Positions 1 through 24,318 of a stretch of DNA of 64,000 nucleotides are shown in pieces (position 1 is the stretch's first letter; every line of letters starts with the position of its first letter). This DNA comes from Glandiceps talaboti (taxonomy: Eukaryota > Hemichordata > Enteropneusta > Spengelidae), in NCBI RefSeq assembly GCF_964340395.1, contig NC_135550.1, forward strand, positions 21,956,176-22,020,175, written 5' to 3'. Under the pieces are notes generated by a model. That model did not search any database. It was given only the letters and a program-made list of their open reading frames with translations, and was not told where the DNA came from. A program made the translations under genes and the position numbers.

Positions 1-72
<72 letters not shown>
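1..72. repeat. (CA)n microsatellite
   Basis: An uninterrupted CA dinucleotide run opens the window and continues beyond its left edge. Confidence 0.97.
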
Positions 73-73
<1 letters not shown>

Positions 74-239
74 CCTATGTGTAGTTAACAAAATTGAAAT
101 TGAAGAAAATCAATATGGACACAACACATGATGTAGTTCATTTATTGCATATAATGATCTCCTCTATCTGACTTTTATCGATATCAGATGACAACTTCCA
201 AATGTACAAAAGTACTCCCCTGAAAAAAATATTTGTTGT

Positions 240-365
240 TTATTCTGAATTTTGAACTGTATCATCTTGTCTGTTAAGTCTCTTCATGGCCCTAATCATG
301 CTAATGCGGGTTTTGAAGACGACCTCACTGATAGAAGCTTGGGTGACTTTTTGAGGGAGAATGAG
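240..365 (-). CDS. Possible short terminal exon of the same minus-strand gene
   Basis: On the minus strand a CATTTACACAG acceptor opens a 41-codon frame (365-240) in phase 0, the phase left by the upstream exon that ends at 1153. It contains ASISEVVFKTRISMIRAM and ends in TAA. The stop lies inside an AATAAA hexamer (243-238), so a polyadenylation signal overlaps the end of the frame. If it is used, the protein would be only about 111 residues and could not be a full acyl-CoA oxidase; it could be an alternative terminal exon. I do not recognise the sequence and it may be chance. Confidence 0.25.
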   Translation of the reverse strand, partial: LILPQKVTQASISEVVFKTRISMIRAMKRLNRQDDTVQNSE

Positions 366-1152
366 CTGTGTAAATGGCCGAGGTTCATAAAATTATTATT
401 CAAAACATAAACTTTTTATCACAAAATATTTTTTATTGGATTTATATTAAATAATGAGGCCGACATTTTTTTGTATCATATTTGTGGAAAATAGTTGGTA
501 ATTTTGTGGTTAAATGAACAACATACAATTTTCCTCCTCTCTAATTTCATTAATGAGTCATTCCAGGATATGTTATCACTCAGTAACTATTAGTACAATG
601 ACTGACACCCTAATAAATTGACTATACACGGGAATACACCAACTCTCAGCTTCTGATATTTCAACATGTACTAAAACAATTATTGTTTTTTGAAATACCG
701 CATTAATCTATCATTAATTGTTCTTTTTTTAAAAGTATAATGAACTATATATGATCTATATCACATCTATGAATGGACAATGTTTAGTGAATATCAATGA
801 ATCTTATTGCTTTTATTTATGCCTTGTGTTAATTTCTCATTTGATATGATTAAGTGTCATTGACATCACACAAACAGGATAAAGTTTTCTGATTTACCAA
901 GTAAATAAAATACTGGTATTGAGTTGTAATTACATTTGTCTGACTCCTATTAACACTTCATTTTCACTACCTGAATGCATGTTAAATGTCTTGCAAAGTT
1001 GCACATCAATGTGTGTGTGGGGTGTGGGGGGTGTGGGTGTAGTCACTATTCCTTGATTGGAATATATAAAGGAATACATGACAACAGAGTTTGACTTTTG
1101 ACCTGTGTACATATCTGCACCACTAGAAGCTGATCTAGATTATATCACCTAC
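366..1152. other. Intronic or flanking DNA, no gene seen
   Basis: AT-rich, with a small GT-rich stretch near 1011-1040. No splice-bounded frame on either strand looks convincing. Confidence 0.5.
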
Positions 1153-2315
1153 CTGATCATCAAACTGTGCCTGTATATCTGGAAATTTCAACAGATATTT
1201 GGCTCTCTGCAGTGTTAAATCTCTAAATGTGGATAATGGCAGATCAAACCTTCAAAAAGACAAAAATAAAACATGTTTGTGATTCAAATGGAAGGTGACT
1301 ACATGTATTTGCAGAGTTGTATTTTGCTGAATGGTTTAACAGATCACAGACGTGTATGGTCCATGGTTAGAATCACACTGTGTGGTCAGCTTTGAATATG
1401 TCACCACTTTTAGCATCGCTGCTGACATTGTTTTCTGAATGGCTAATTTCCTTATTCAAGATTTGCACCATCATTGTGTACCAGTCAACAAAGCATTGGC
1501 TAGATGCAGTACTGTAGCGGCGGTTTCGCTCCGTCGCTCTGGTCCTCTGCTAGAACCGCTAATTTGTTTTTCTTTTGCAAAGCCCATAAGAATTTAAAAG
1601 GAAAGCAAAAAATGTTGAGTCACACAAAATAAAATATGAAAAAGAAAAAAAAAGGATTGCAAATAAAAACAAAGCTACAATTATTGCAGCTAAGCATCAG
1701 GGACCTGTCAGTGATAGTAGGGTAAAGGCTGATAGATGAAAGACTTGATCCTGTATGCTTACAGAGGCTGCAATGGATTGTATGCTCTCCAGTCTAAAGG
1801 TATGTTATGCCATTATAAGTCTGTGAAGCACTGTGGGTACATAGTGTGGGAAAGTGGTATATCATATATGTTACATGTCAAACAAAGCACAAATTCACAA
1901 AGTAAATAAACACCTAAAAAAATCAAAATGAACACGTCTGGCCATAAACATTTTGAGATTAATGACTATGTATATGTTTCCCTTGTACTTGGTCGTACTT
2001 TGTTCTCCTCAGGCCTGGAGTCTGGACCTCAGACACTTAGGATGTTACTTTGTTAGTGATGTACGTCTACCCTGGTATGAAACAAAAGTTCGACGACCTG
2101 CCTTCTTGTCCGTTGTCCTTCACTCATGTTACGTGACAGAAGTCAGTCAGTCGTGTGTCGCGTCAAACAACAGATTGACATGTGTGTTTGAACAATGCTT
2201 ACCTAAGATTGAACAGGTCACTTTCACCTATATAACGTCGTAGTTTTTCTTTCACCTCCCAATATTCGCCGTCCAAATACCGAGACAGACTTGAAGGGCT
2301 CGAAGCACTTGCCAT
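1153..2315 (-). CDS. 5' exons of an acyl-CoA oxidase/dehydrogenase-like gene (partial)
   Basis: Two minus-strand exons join cleanly. Exon 1 is 2315-2203: ATG in the context CCAAAATGG, ending in AG followed by a GTAAGC donor, phase 2. Exon 2 is 1249-1153: preceded by TTTTGAAG and ending GATCAG followed by GTAGGT, phase 0. The 70 residues begin MASASSPSSLSRYLDGEYWE and continue through an RRYIGESDLFNLRFDLPLST stretch into a second helix ending AQFDDQ. The pattern YLDGxxxEVxxxLRxxI, then DLxLxxFRDLTLQRAKYL, resembles the N-terminal helical segment of acyl-CoA oxidases and some long acyl-CoA dehydrogenases, FAD flavoenzymes that desaturate acyl-CoA. This is recognition from memory: the catalytic region is not in the window, so the name is tentative. 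The exon pair itself is well supported by phase and splice sites. The rest of the gene probably lies left of base 1, unless it ends with the possible short exon at 365-240. Confidence 0.55.
1250..2202 (-). other. Intron of the minus-strand gene
   Basis: Intron between the two minus-strand exons (phase 2), bounded by GTAAGC and a TTTTGAAG acceptor. Nothing else recognisable; short A-rich runs occur near 1640. Confidence 0.5.
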
Positions 2316-3279
2316 TTTGGAGGACCTTTGTTGAGTGAGGGCGCTAATCAAGATCACGGGTCAACGGTCGCGGCCAAATTTGTAACTCATCAGTTGCAGA
2401 GGAAAATGGTGATGGATATTTACGTGTAAATAGATGTAGACTTTGTTCAGAGACCGCGACGATCTTGCCCAAACATTTTCGTCGACGGTTTCTTTCCAAT
2501 TTCCACTTTTTGAATGACGAGTTTGTAAAGTAATCTCGTCAATCTCGGCAGCAATATGCCGTTGAGGGCGCAAGTTTACATCGCTAAAAGGTTGAACAAA
2601 ATTATTATCACCCCAGCGTCGACCACTTTCCCTGAATATGTTTATATAAGCTGCCAATAATCGATCGTATTTTGCAGAAGCGTTATACGTTTATTTAAGC
2701 TATGTATTTACGTGTATTTATGGAGGTAAAGAAATTAACCATCGACTTAGTCTTTCTGCTAGATTTAATCCGATAAAATACGACACATGCCCGAACATCG
2801 CTATCGAGGATGGAACAAGCCCTCACTGCAAACTTCGTTCGCTTATAGTATCGAAAGAAAGCCCGAACGTCTAGCAGCAAGACTACCATAGACTGTAATT
2901 ACAGAATGTACAAAAGTTGAAAGTACAACTCACAAACTCACGGGATAAGCTTATTTGCCTAATTAACACACTGCCCAGTGAGTGTAAACATCTACTGATC
3001 GACTAATGGAAGTACATACGGAAAGGGAGGCAACTAGTACTCCAAAAGGTCTAGAGGTCTAGACCATATCCGTAAATCACCCTACCACTTAATTATTCAT
3101 GAATTCACAAACAAGGAGAAATAAACAATGTAAAATAATGCAAAGCCAAAAATATCTATTGTGTAGACCAAAATCACAGTCATAGAGGATTGTGCCAAAA
3201 TGGAATACTAGTAATAGTAGTATTACGACTCTATTTGCATTTTTAAAATCCAACAAAACCGGGAAATGCTTGAGTGGAT

Positions 3280-3307
3280 CATAGCCCCTCTACGGGTGGG
3301 GTCTATG
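3280..3307. repeat. CATAG palindrome, copy 1 (28 bp)
   Basis: Starts CATAGCCCC and ends GGGGTCTATG, an imperfect hairpin. The 7 bases on the left are AGTGGAT and on the right AGTAGGC, so any target duplication is decayed. Its ends match the other copies at 4294, 26619, 29971, 30837 and 33388. Confidence 0.55.
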
Positions 3308-4293
3308 AGTAGGCAGATTTTTAGCAAGTTTGAAAATCAAAAATGTCTATCTTGTAACAAAAAATATAATCGTACAGCACGATTGACAAATTAAAAGGCC
3401 GACGTATTTTAAGAAATACTTGTGAAATGTTGTTGATCGACCAGCTTTCCATGCAGTTTATCGATATATAGTGGGGAAGTACTCCTCGCACTGCTATTCC
3501 AATCGTCAGTCTATTCCACAACTATAACGTTGAATTGGCCGCCCGACTAGTTTCTTCCCAATCCATCTTTTCTACGTACCATCTTGGACTGTGTGTTAAA
3601 AAGAACTCACAACGAAACGTTCATATCTGGTTTCAACAAACGCCAAACTAACGACTTTAGTGGATTTTATTACATGACCAATCTCCGTCTCCGTCCTCCT
3701 CTCTGGACGGGCTAAAAACCCAACTTAACAAAGTTTTACATAAATCCCTTTTCTTAGATGACGTATTCTTAAGTCTTATGAAAGACATCACCAATATCCA
3801 ATCACCTTGTCTAGATTATTGAATAAAAGTTCATATCTCAAAGACCATAAAATAGTTGTGCAATGTTATATTTATACTTTTACAGAACAATGAAATCACA
3901 TGATGACGTTCTAAAATTAACACATCACGTCATATCGAACTTGCTGACTCTTCAATCGTACCTGGTACAAACAATATCCGAAATACGCGATGTGGAGATG
4001 TCGAAGATTTGAAAATTACCCAATATCCTTAAATATCCTGAATGGAACGAATTTAGCTCTGAGACTCGTAACACAAGTTGCCTTCTCGATCCACCCAGAC
4101 TTTGAACGACCAACTTCATGTAAATATTGCGCAAGTCCATGAACTCATCAATACACTCCCATGTAAAATTGCATATGTTGATAAGAAATGTTCATGAGTT
4201 GATACATATGTTCTTATGAAATGTTCCTATGTTGATACAAATGTCCCATGGTACGTAGACATAATAATTGGGCAAATAACCCATGAGTTCATT

Positions 4294-4327
4294 CATAGAC
4301 CCTCCACCAACTGGTCTATGGTCTATG
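4294..4327. repeat. CATAG palindrome, copy 2 (34 bp) with 7-bp direct repeats
   Basis: Starts CATAGACCCTCCACC and ends GGTCTATGGTCTATG. It is flanked directly by GTTCATT on the left (4287-4293) and GTTCATT on the right (4328-4334). Confidence 0.75.
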
Positions 4328-4894
4328 GTTCATTCAAGGATTAGTAATCTATCAATTAATGCAAAAGTTGACAAACTTTGATGAGACTGCTAACGGTAGG
4401 AAATAGGGGGAACAGATAGAGGAAACAATAGTTGTATCTAAAATATAGAGAAATAAGAAAATAATATTAGAAATCCGGAAAATCGCAAAATTATCACTTT
4501 TTGTCCTGTTCCCTGTGGTGAGACTTGAGTTGTAACACTGGGGTCTCTACGGCGCCACCATGTCCAGTTGTGTTGCGACCACATTGCAGGACAGAGGTCT
4601 TCCGGCAAAAAGACACAGTATCTCCGGTATCTTTTTTGTTCTTTGATTTGATCGCAGACTAATTATCGTATTTAAGTACGCATAATTGATTACCTTCTAC
4701 TGTCAAGGTGTTGACGCGTGGAGAGGTATTTCGTAGGTGATAATGTATGCAATGCTTTTGTTTTAAAAGTATTATCATTAGCCACACTGTACCTGTCAGA
4801 ATCATTCCACTGTATGTGTCACCTACTGAACATCCTCCAAAGGTATCTCTCTGCCCATCACTAAGTTACAAGTATCATTAGTTTTACGTGTATC

Positions 4895-6325
4895 ATGGAT
4901 GTCCAAGTCGCCGAATACCTTTGTCAGCCTCTCGAGTTTGTCTTCTTCAACCGACAAGCTCTGATAGAAACCATGGAGACGATGATGGCATCAGCCGATT
5001 TACCTTTCAAAATTCCAACAAGCGATAGTGATTTGCAAGACCACACATCTGGAGCGCCACTCGGTAAGTTCAACGCTTTCTCTTCAAATGTAAACATATT
5101 ATATTTACTCGATGGTAGAAGAAAAACATATCCCCCTTTCCTTACAGTACATAAAGTCAAAATGACAACTATAAAGGTCTGGACACCTAATATTTTCGGA
5201 CTACTCTAAATAGTACCATAGAGCTGAGCACAGACAGTGCAATAATGTATTCCAATTTCCTTGTGTGTGCATAGAGCTTTTAGAAAGTACTAGTATGGTT
5301 CTACCTCCATGATCATGCTTATCTCTCAGTCAGCAGCGACCACAATAAAACAAAACATAGACCAGCGCAGACATGTACAACATGAATGAAAGTGGCTCTG
5401 TGTGTCATTTACTATGATATTTCAATTCTCTTTTGTAATTTTAGATGTGATAGATGTAGCATGTGTAGAGTTACCAAATGTCGAGCACCACTCTCAATGT
5501 CCATCTAGTACTTGTAATCAATTGCAAGATAGCGATGAAGACGAAAGTGTAGAGTTACCAAATGTCGAGCACCACTCTCAATGTCCATCTAATCAATTGC
5601 AAGATAGCGATGAAGACGAAATGGAGCTGAGAGACAGTGGCTTAGATGATGATCACCGTTGCGTCAGTCACTCGTACCGTAGGCACAGGTTTACGGTATT
5701 CCCCAGAAGACCAAATAGAGCCGTATTAACGACTGCACGACAGAACGGAGTGTTGCAAACTGCTTTCAAGAAGTCAAGATATCCTTCTATCAAAACCAGA
5801 CAGAGTTTAGCAAGGACAACACGGATGCCATACAGGAGTGTTGATGTAAGTTATGTTTTTTTGTTTTGTCTTAGTTCTCAAGTGTGGATCCTGGAATCTA
5901 GTTTAATAAGCTTAGGCCCCCACGTTCTCCCTCATGGGTGTTTAGTTCTACTAGTATCATAGAACCTGCATGGTTCTACTCAATGCGACAATATAAAGCA
6001 ACAGTTTAGTACGTGAAGATAAAAACAGCTGATGATATGGATCATGCCAAAAGTTTCGGCAAAGAGTCTTATTGCTTTATTGGAGCCTCATCTCAGACCA
6101 CTATAGACTATGGAACTGCTTTTTGGAGATGACATTATGATCGTTATAATGTGATGTATGAACAATTATGTATTGTAACAATATTTTCTTTTCGATTCTT
6201 TTCCCGAACAGAGCTGGTTTTCCGTTCGTCGTGCTATCGCTCGTGGGTGCAGTCGTGGTATCTCTTCTAAATCTAACCGTGCAGTCGCCAGTAATGAAGT
6301 GTCAACTATTCGGAGAACCCTGTAG
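4895..6325 (+). CDS. Divergent homeobox protein, 227 aa, three exons
   Basis: Exons are 4895-5063, 5445-5845 and 6212-6325; phases 1 and 0 match across both GT-AG introns, and the frame ends in TAG. Residues 1-56 are unrecognised. Residues 64-115 are acidic and hold a duplicated block that begins VELPNVEHHSQCPS. Residues 145-204 align to a homeodomain of exactly 60 positions: L16, F20, Y25, P26, L34, A35, V45, W48, F49, R52, R53 and A54 are all present. Helix 3 reads SVDSWFSVRRAIARG, so position 50 is Ser and the nearly invariant Asn51 is Val; position 5 is Ala and position 8 is Thr. The intron falls between homeodomain positions 46 and 47. A short basic tail follows. The product is probably nuclear. 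DNA binding may be weakened or altered, because Asn51 normally contacts adenine. I cannot place it in a named homeobox class. A likely polyadenylation signal lies at 6667-6672. Confidence 0.75.
5465..5620 (+). repeat. In-frame tandem duplication inside the homeobox gene
   Basis: Two copies, 5465-5548 (84 nt) and 5549-5620 (72 nt), encode VELPNVEHHSQCPS followed by NQLQDSDEDE. Copy 1 carries four extra codons. The remaining bases are almost identical, so the duplication is young. Confidence 0.9.
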
Positions 6326-6666
6326 CTTGTCAGTTGTGTTTTATCGTATGACTTAACAATAGTGTCACTATGTGTACATAAATTTCTAACTGTATATATT
6401 TTACTCCCAAGACGAATTCTATCCAATGAGGTTCTTTTAGCATCATTTATTTTTGTAATCGTGGGTTTTTTGGTTATTAAAATATTGGAACATTGACTTT
6501 TACGTTTTCAACAATATGATTTGTGCGTTTTAAGCTATAAAGATTTGATTTTTAAATAGACTGATTCTAGTTTCTAAGTGCATATGTGAGACAGCCATGT
6601 GTGTTGGCTTAATGCGAATTCCCATACAAACGAGAGAAAAAAAGTTGCCTGATTTATTTATCGCAA

Positions 6667-6672
6667 AATAAA
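6667..6672 (+). other. Polyadenylation signal AATAAA (homeobox gene)
   Basis: First canonical hexamer after the homeobox stop codon, about 340 bases downstream. Confidence 0.4.
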
Positions 6673-7360
6673 ATGCCCCAGTGAATGTTCCCGGAACAAA
6701 CAAAACGACAATCATCAAACGAAAGAAATTGAAGTAAATACAAAAATCGAGTCGTATTCACCCCATCATATTTTTATCAGATTGGTAAGTGCCATATTGC
6801 ATACTATTAGTTTGATATGATTAGTAACTTACAGTACATGCAGTAAGAGCCATCACAGGTGTGATTTTTTTGGTGGAATGCTGGACCATTCTCGCAAACC
6901 TGCAGAGCTGTTATTTCTTCCACTACACTTCGCGACGATGGGCTGGACTTGCCAAAAGTACAAGAAAATATATTAAGTTAATTTTAGGCGGGAAAATAAA
7001 ATTGTCTGCTAGGCCTAATCGTCAAATTCTGTAGTATAGTGTATAGTGATCTACGCGTACTCTTTCACATGGCAACGACGCGTCAACAAATTCTACCAAT
7101 TTATTCGATGAGGAATCTGTTTGCCAGCATTCGGGAGAACTTGCTAGCTGTGTGTGCACATCTTTCTTTCAGTCCCGTTGTTTCTGTAGTTCCACTACAA
7201 TCATAGTTTGTTCAATCGCCAATCCATTCATTTTGAAATTTTTACGATTGAAAGAGACACAGAAGACTTGCGAAAATTACTGTAACTGCCCAGGGCAACT
7301 TATTTTCAGCATAATGTTCAAGTCTTCACAAAGTTTCAGCGTACGTCAGCGTTCACGAAG

Positions 7361-7372
7361 AACGCATGCGCG
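7361..7372. promoter_or_regulatory. NRF1-like palindrome upstream of SAMD15
   Basis: AACGCATGCGCG lies about 25 bases before the chosen SAMD15 ATG and matches the NRF1 consensus YGCGCAYGCGCR closely. NRF1 sites are common in constitutive animal promoters. Confidence 0.5.
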
Positions 7373-7397
7373 TAGAACGATAGCAACCACAAACAAA

Positions 7398-9509
<2,112 letters not shown>

Positions 9510-10709
9510 TTTTGTCGATTAAAGGTTTTATTTTATTATTTTCTGATATATCTATATATAATGGACATTGTAAATGTGTTTTATATAGGAAATAGTCATG
9601 TAGATATTATTGATGCAAATGTGAAACATGCAATATTAGATGGTATGAACACTTCTAATTACATACTGATTATGATTGCTGTTTAAATGAGACATTATCA
9701 TGACAGAAAAGGGATAGAAAATGAACTCAATGGCAATGAAATGACATACAGTATATGAAAGATATGTCTTTTTACTTGTCTTGTGAGTGAGTATATTGTA
9801 TGTCAAGATAAGCCAACTGTAAATCATACATTCACAATGACACACGGAATGACATCCTTTATTGAATATAAATGCTCAATATTGCCAGTGTTTCTTTCAG
9901 ACTTCATTATACTCTTATTCCTTTTAGCAGCTTCAAAGTCAAAGTTTACAACAAATAAAGTTAAACAGAGGTCAGTTTTGAATAGCTTAGATATTATTGT
10001 GACTACGATATCCAATATAAATAGGAAAACAATAGTACCCTCATTGCATGGAACAAATCATTGACATTTTAGAGAGCTCTCTCTCCAACGTCTGTGAACA
10101 AATGTTTTGCAACAAGGGTCAACTATTTTAGTTGAGAGTTGTCTTTTTAATGATTGAAAGTGGCAAATACATCAACTTTTAAGTTTAATGACCCCACAAT
10201 ATAGTCTATGATAAAATGATAGAAATGCCTCATATAATGCATATCGTTTTTCTTCAGAGATTTCTGATTACTGAGGAAATATGTTGTCACAAGAAGGGAG
10301 TATGACTGAAATGCAAAGTATTATGGATGAATTTAATAGCAACAAATATGTTTTGTGACACCCCTATCCCTACCTAATCTGTTTAATCTACTCAATGACA
10401 AGTCTTTGATTTCAAGGATTGCAGTGTTTATTGCATGTATTGTGCTTATTTAGCCAATGAAATCATTTATTTTACCATCTAAACATCTGTAGCTAAGTTT
10501 GTGCAAGGAAGTCTTTGTTGTGTTGTAAAAATGAAAACAAAATGTTTGAAACCTGTCAGTTTGAAGTCAGTTTTAGAGTCAGTGTATCAATATTGTTACT
10601 CAATAACTGTAGTTTAGTCTAGTCAGTGACATTATTCATGTGTATATTTGCCAAATAAATGTAAATAATTTAAAGGAAGATGGTGTGTTGAGTTCTTTAT
10701 GTTACATAA
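9510..10709 (+). other. SAMD15 3' UTR and flank
   Basis: AT-rich; polyadenylation hexamers at 9954-9959 and 10654-10659, the second followed by GT-rich sequence. No other gene. Confidence 0.45.
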
Positions 10710-11090
10710 GCCCAGTCAATATATGATCTGGATCCAATCTGAGTTAAACTGATAAAGATCACTTTAATCCACATTGAATCCACTTTCTGTCTACACAAAA
10801 ATATTAAAAGATGGATTCGATTTGAATTACAATAACATACCTGTCCACACATGTACCAGCTTTAATTCATATTACTTATTATCAAACTAATTCACTTGAG
10901 TGTGCACCTGTCCACACCAGGCCTAACTGATCGCGATCTGATTTGAATTACTTTGACCTGGAACGAAACACCACCCAGAGTAGGTTTCGATCTGGATCAG
11001 TTAATTTGAATTCGATATGAATTAACCACAGGTATGGACAAGTAAATCAAATTGGATCTGGATCAGATTTTGTAGTATGGACAGGCCTAT
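10709..11090. mobile_element. Probable non-autonomous inverted-repeat element, about 380 bp
   Basis: The left part reads GATCTGGATCCAATCTGAG. The reverse complement of the right part reads GATCCAGATCCAATTTGAT. Inside, the phrases CTGTCCACAC and GATCTGATTTGAATTA recur in both orientations. There is no coding capacity. The arms are diverged and I cannot fix the exact ends. Confidence 0.45.
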
Positions 11091-12020
11091 AGTCTACAAC
11101 AACTGTTGTGACTGCAGAAAATAGATTGATTCAGTGCTGACATAGTCTATTGCTTCATCGAATCATTCAGGTTAGATACCACGTTGGCATCATCATGTCA
11201 TAACCAGTACTGACATCTCTAACTTTCCTTGGTTTACTTGCCATGAATCATTTGTATCACTTTCCCAAATGTTATACAATTTGTATTTGTTGATTTTGCA
11301 AGTTTCTTTGATAATGACATTGATTACTATTACGATTAGACTTTAAACTTGACAGACTGTTGAGCCAAAGGCTCTTCTCACACAGTGTTGAGAAAAAATA
11401 TATGCATAAAAAAATACAAAGAAGTAATGTACATACAAATAGATGAATCAAACACAAATGGATGCAAAATTCACAACTGCCAGAACAAAAGTGAAGAAGA
11501 AATATACATGTACGTTTAAAAGACTGAAAAGTAGTGCAGGATTTGACCAACAATCAGTCCATATTTTAACACCCATTATAAATAAAAATCCTCTTAAAAA
11601 TCTGTGTTATGTGTTATGGGATATATAGTTCTACAACACGTGTATTTTACGAGTATGAACTTCTTAAATGCTTCTAAAAACATTCATATATGAGCCAGGT
11701 TATTTTGGACATTGCACATGATAACTGCAACTTTAAATTCTCGACTATACCTTCAGTGGGTTGGCCGGGGGGGGTTACAGTAAGATAAATTGTCACTATT
11801 ACAAAACTATAATACTTTTATCATAATTGTATCTTTGTCCATTTGGCTCCCAAGATTTGGATGTGGTCATTGCAACCATTTTGGGAATAAAAAAGGCAAT
11901 TCACAAAGCACGAAAGCTTGATTGGGCCCAGGCACACCGTCTGTCTTGTCCTGGCATGGCCTACGGATACCACTTGTTTATCGCAAGGAATTATGGTAGT
12001 TTGATCATTATATGAGACGG
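11091..12020. other. Intergenic DNA upstream of ACBD3
   Basis: No gene seen. A short G run lies at 11767-11774. Confidence 0.5.
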
Positions 12021-12030
12021 CGCATGCGCA
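12021..12030. promoter_or_regulatory. NRF1-like palindrome upstream of ACBD3
   Basis: A perfect GCGCATGCGC sits 34 bases before the ACBD3 start codon, in a GC-rich patch that ends in GCCGGCG. It is a likely core promoter element of a broadly expressed gene. Confidence 0.6.
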
Positions 12031-12063
12031 GCCGGCGTTTTTACGTGGCTTCCTGATCCAAAG

Positions 12064-24318
<12,255 letters not shown>

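Larger units (their letters stand above)
2316..4894. other. Intergenic region between divergent genes
   Basis: Separates the minus-strand gene from the plus-strand homeobox gene. It holds two CATAG palindromes (3280-3307 and 4294-4327). A 98-codon minus frame at 2657-2361 lies just upstream of the minus-strand start codon but has no splice link or family resemblance. Confidence 0.5.
6326..7397. other. 3' flank of the homeobox gene and 5' flank of SAMD15
   Basis: Includes the likely 3' UTR with AATAAA at 6667-6672, and then the promoter side of SAMD15. No other gene seen. Confidence 0.5.

Noticed and set aside
2361-2657. 98-codon minus-strand frame upstream of the acyl-CoA oxidase-like gene
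   Set aside because: It lies upstream of the start codon, does not join the exons in frame and has no recognisable domain.
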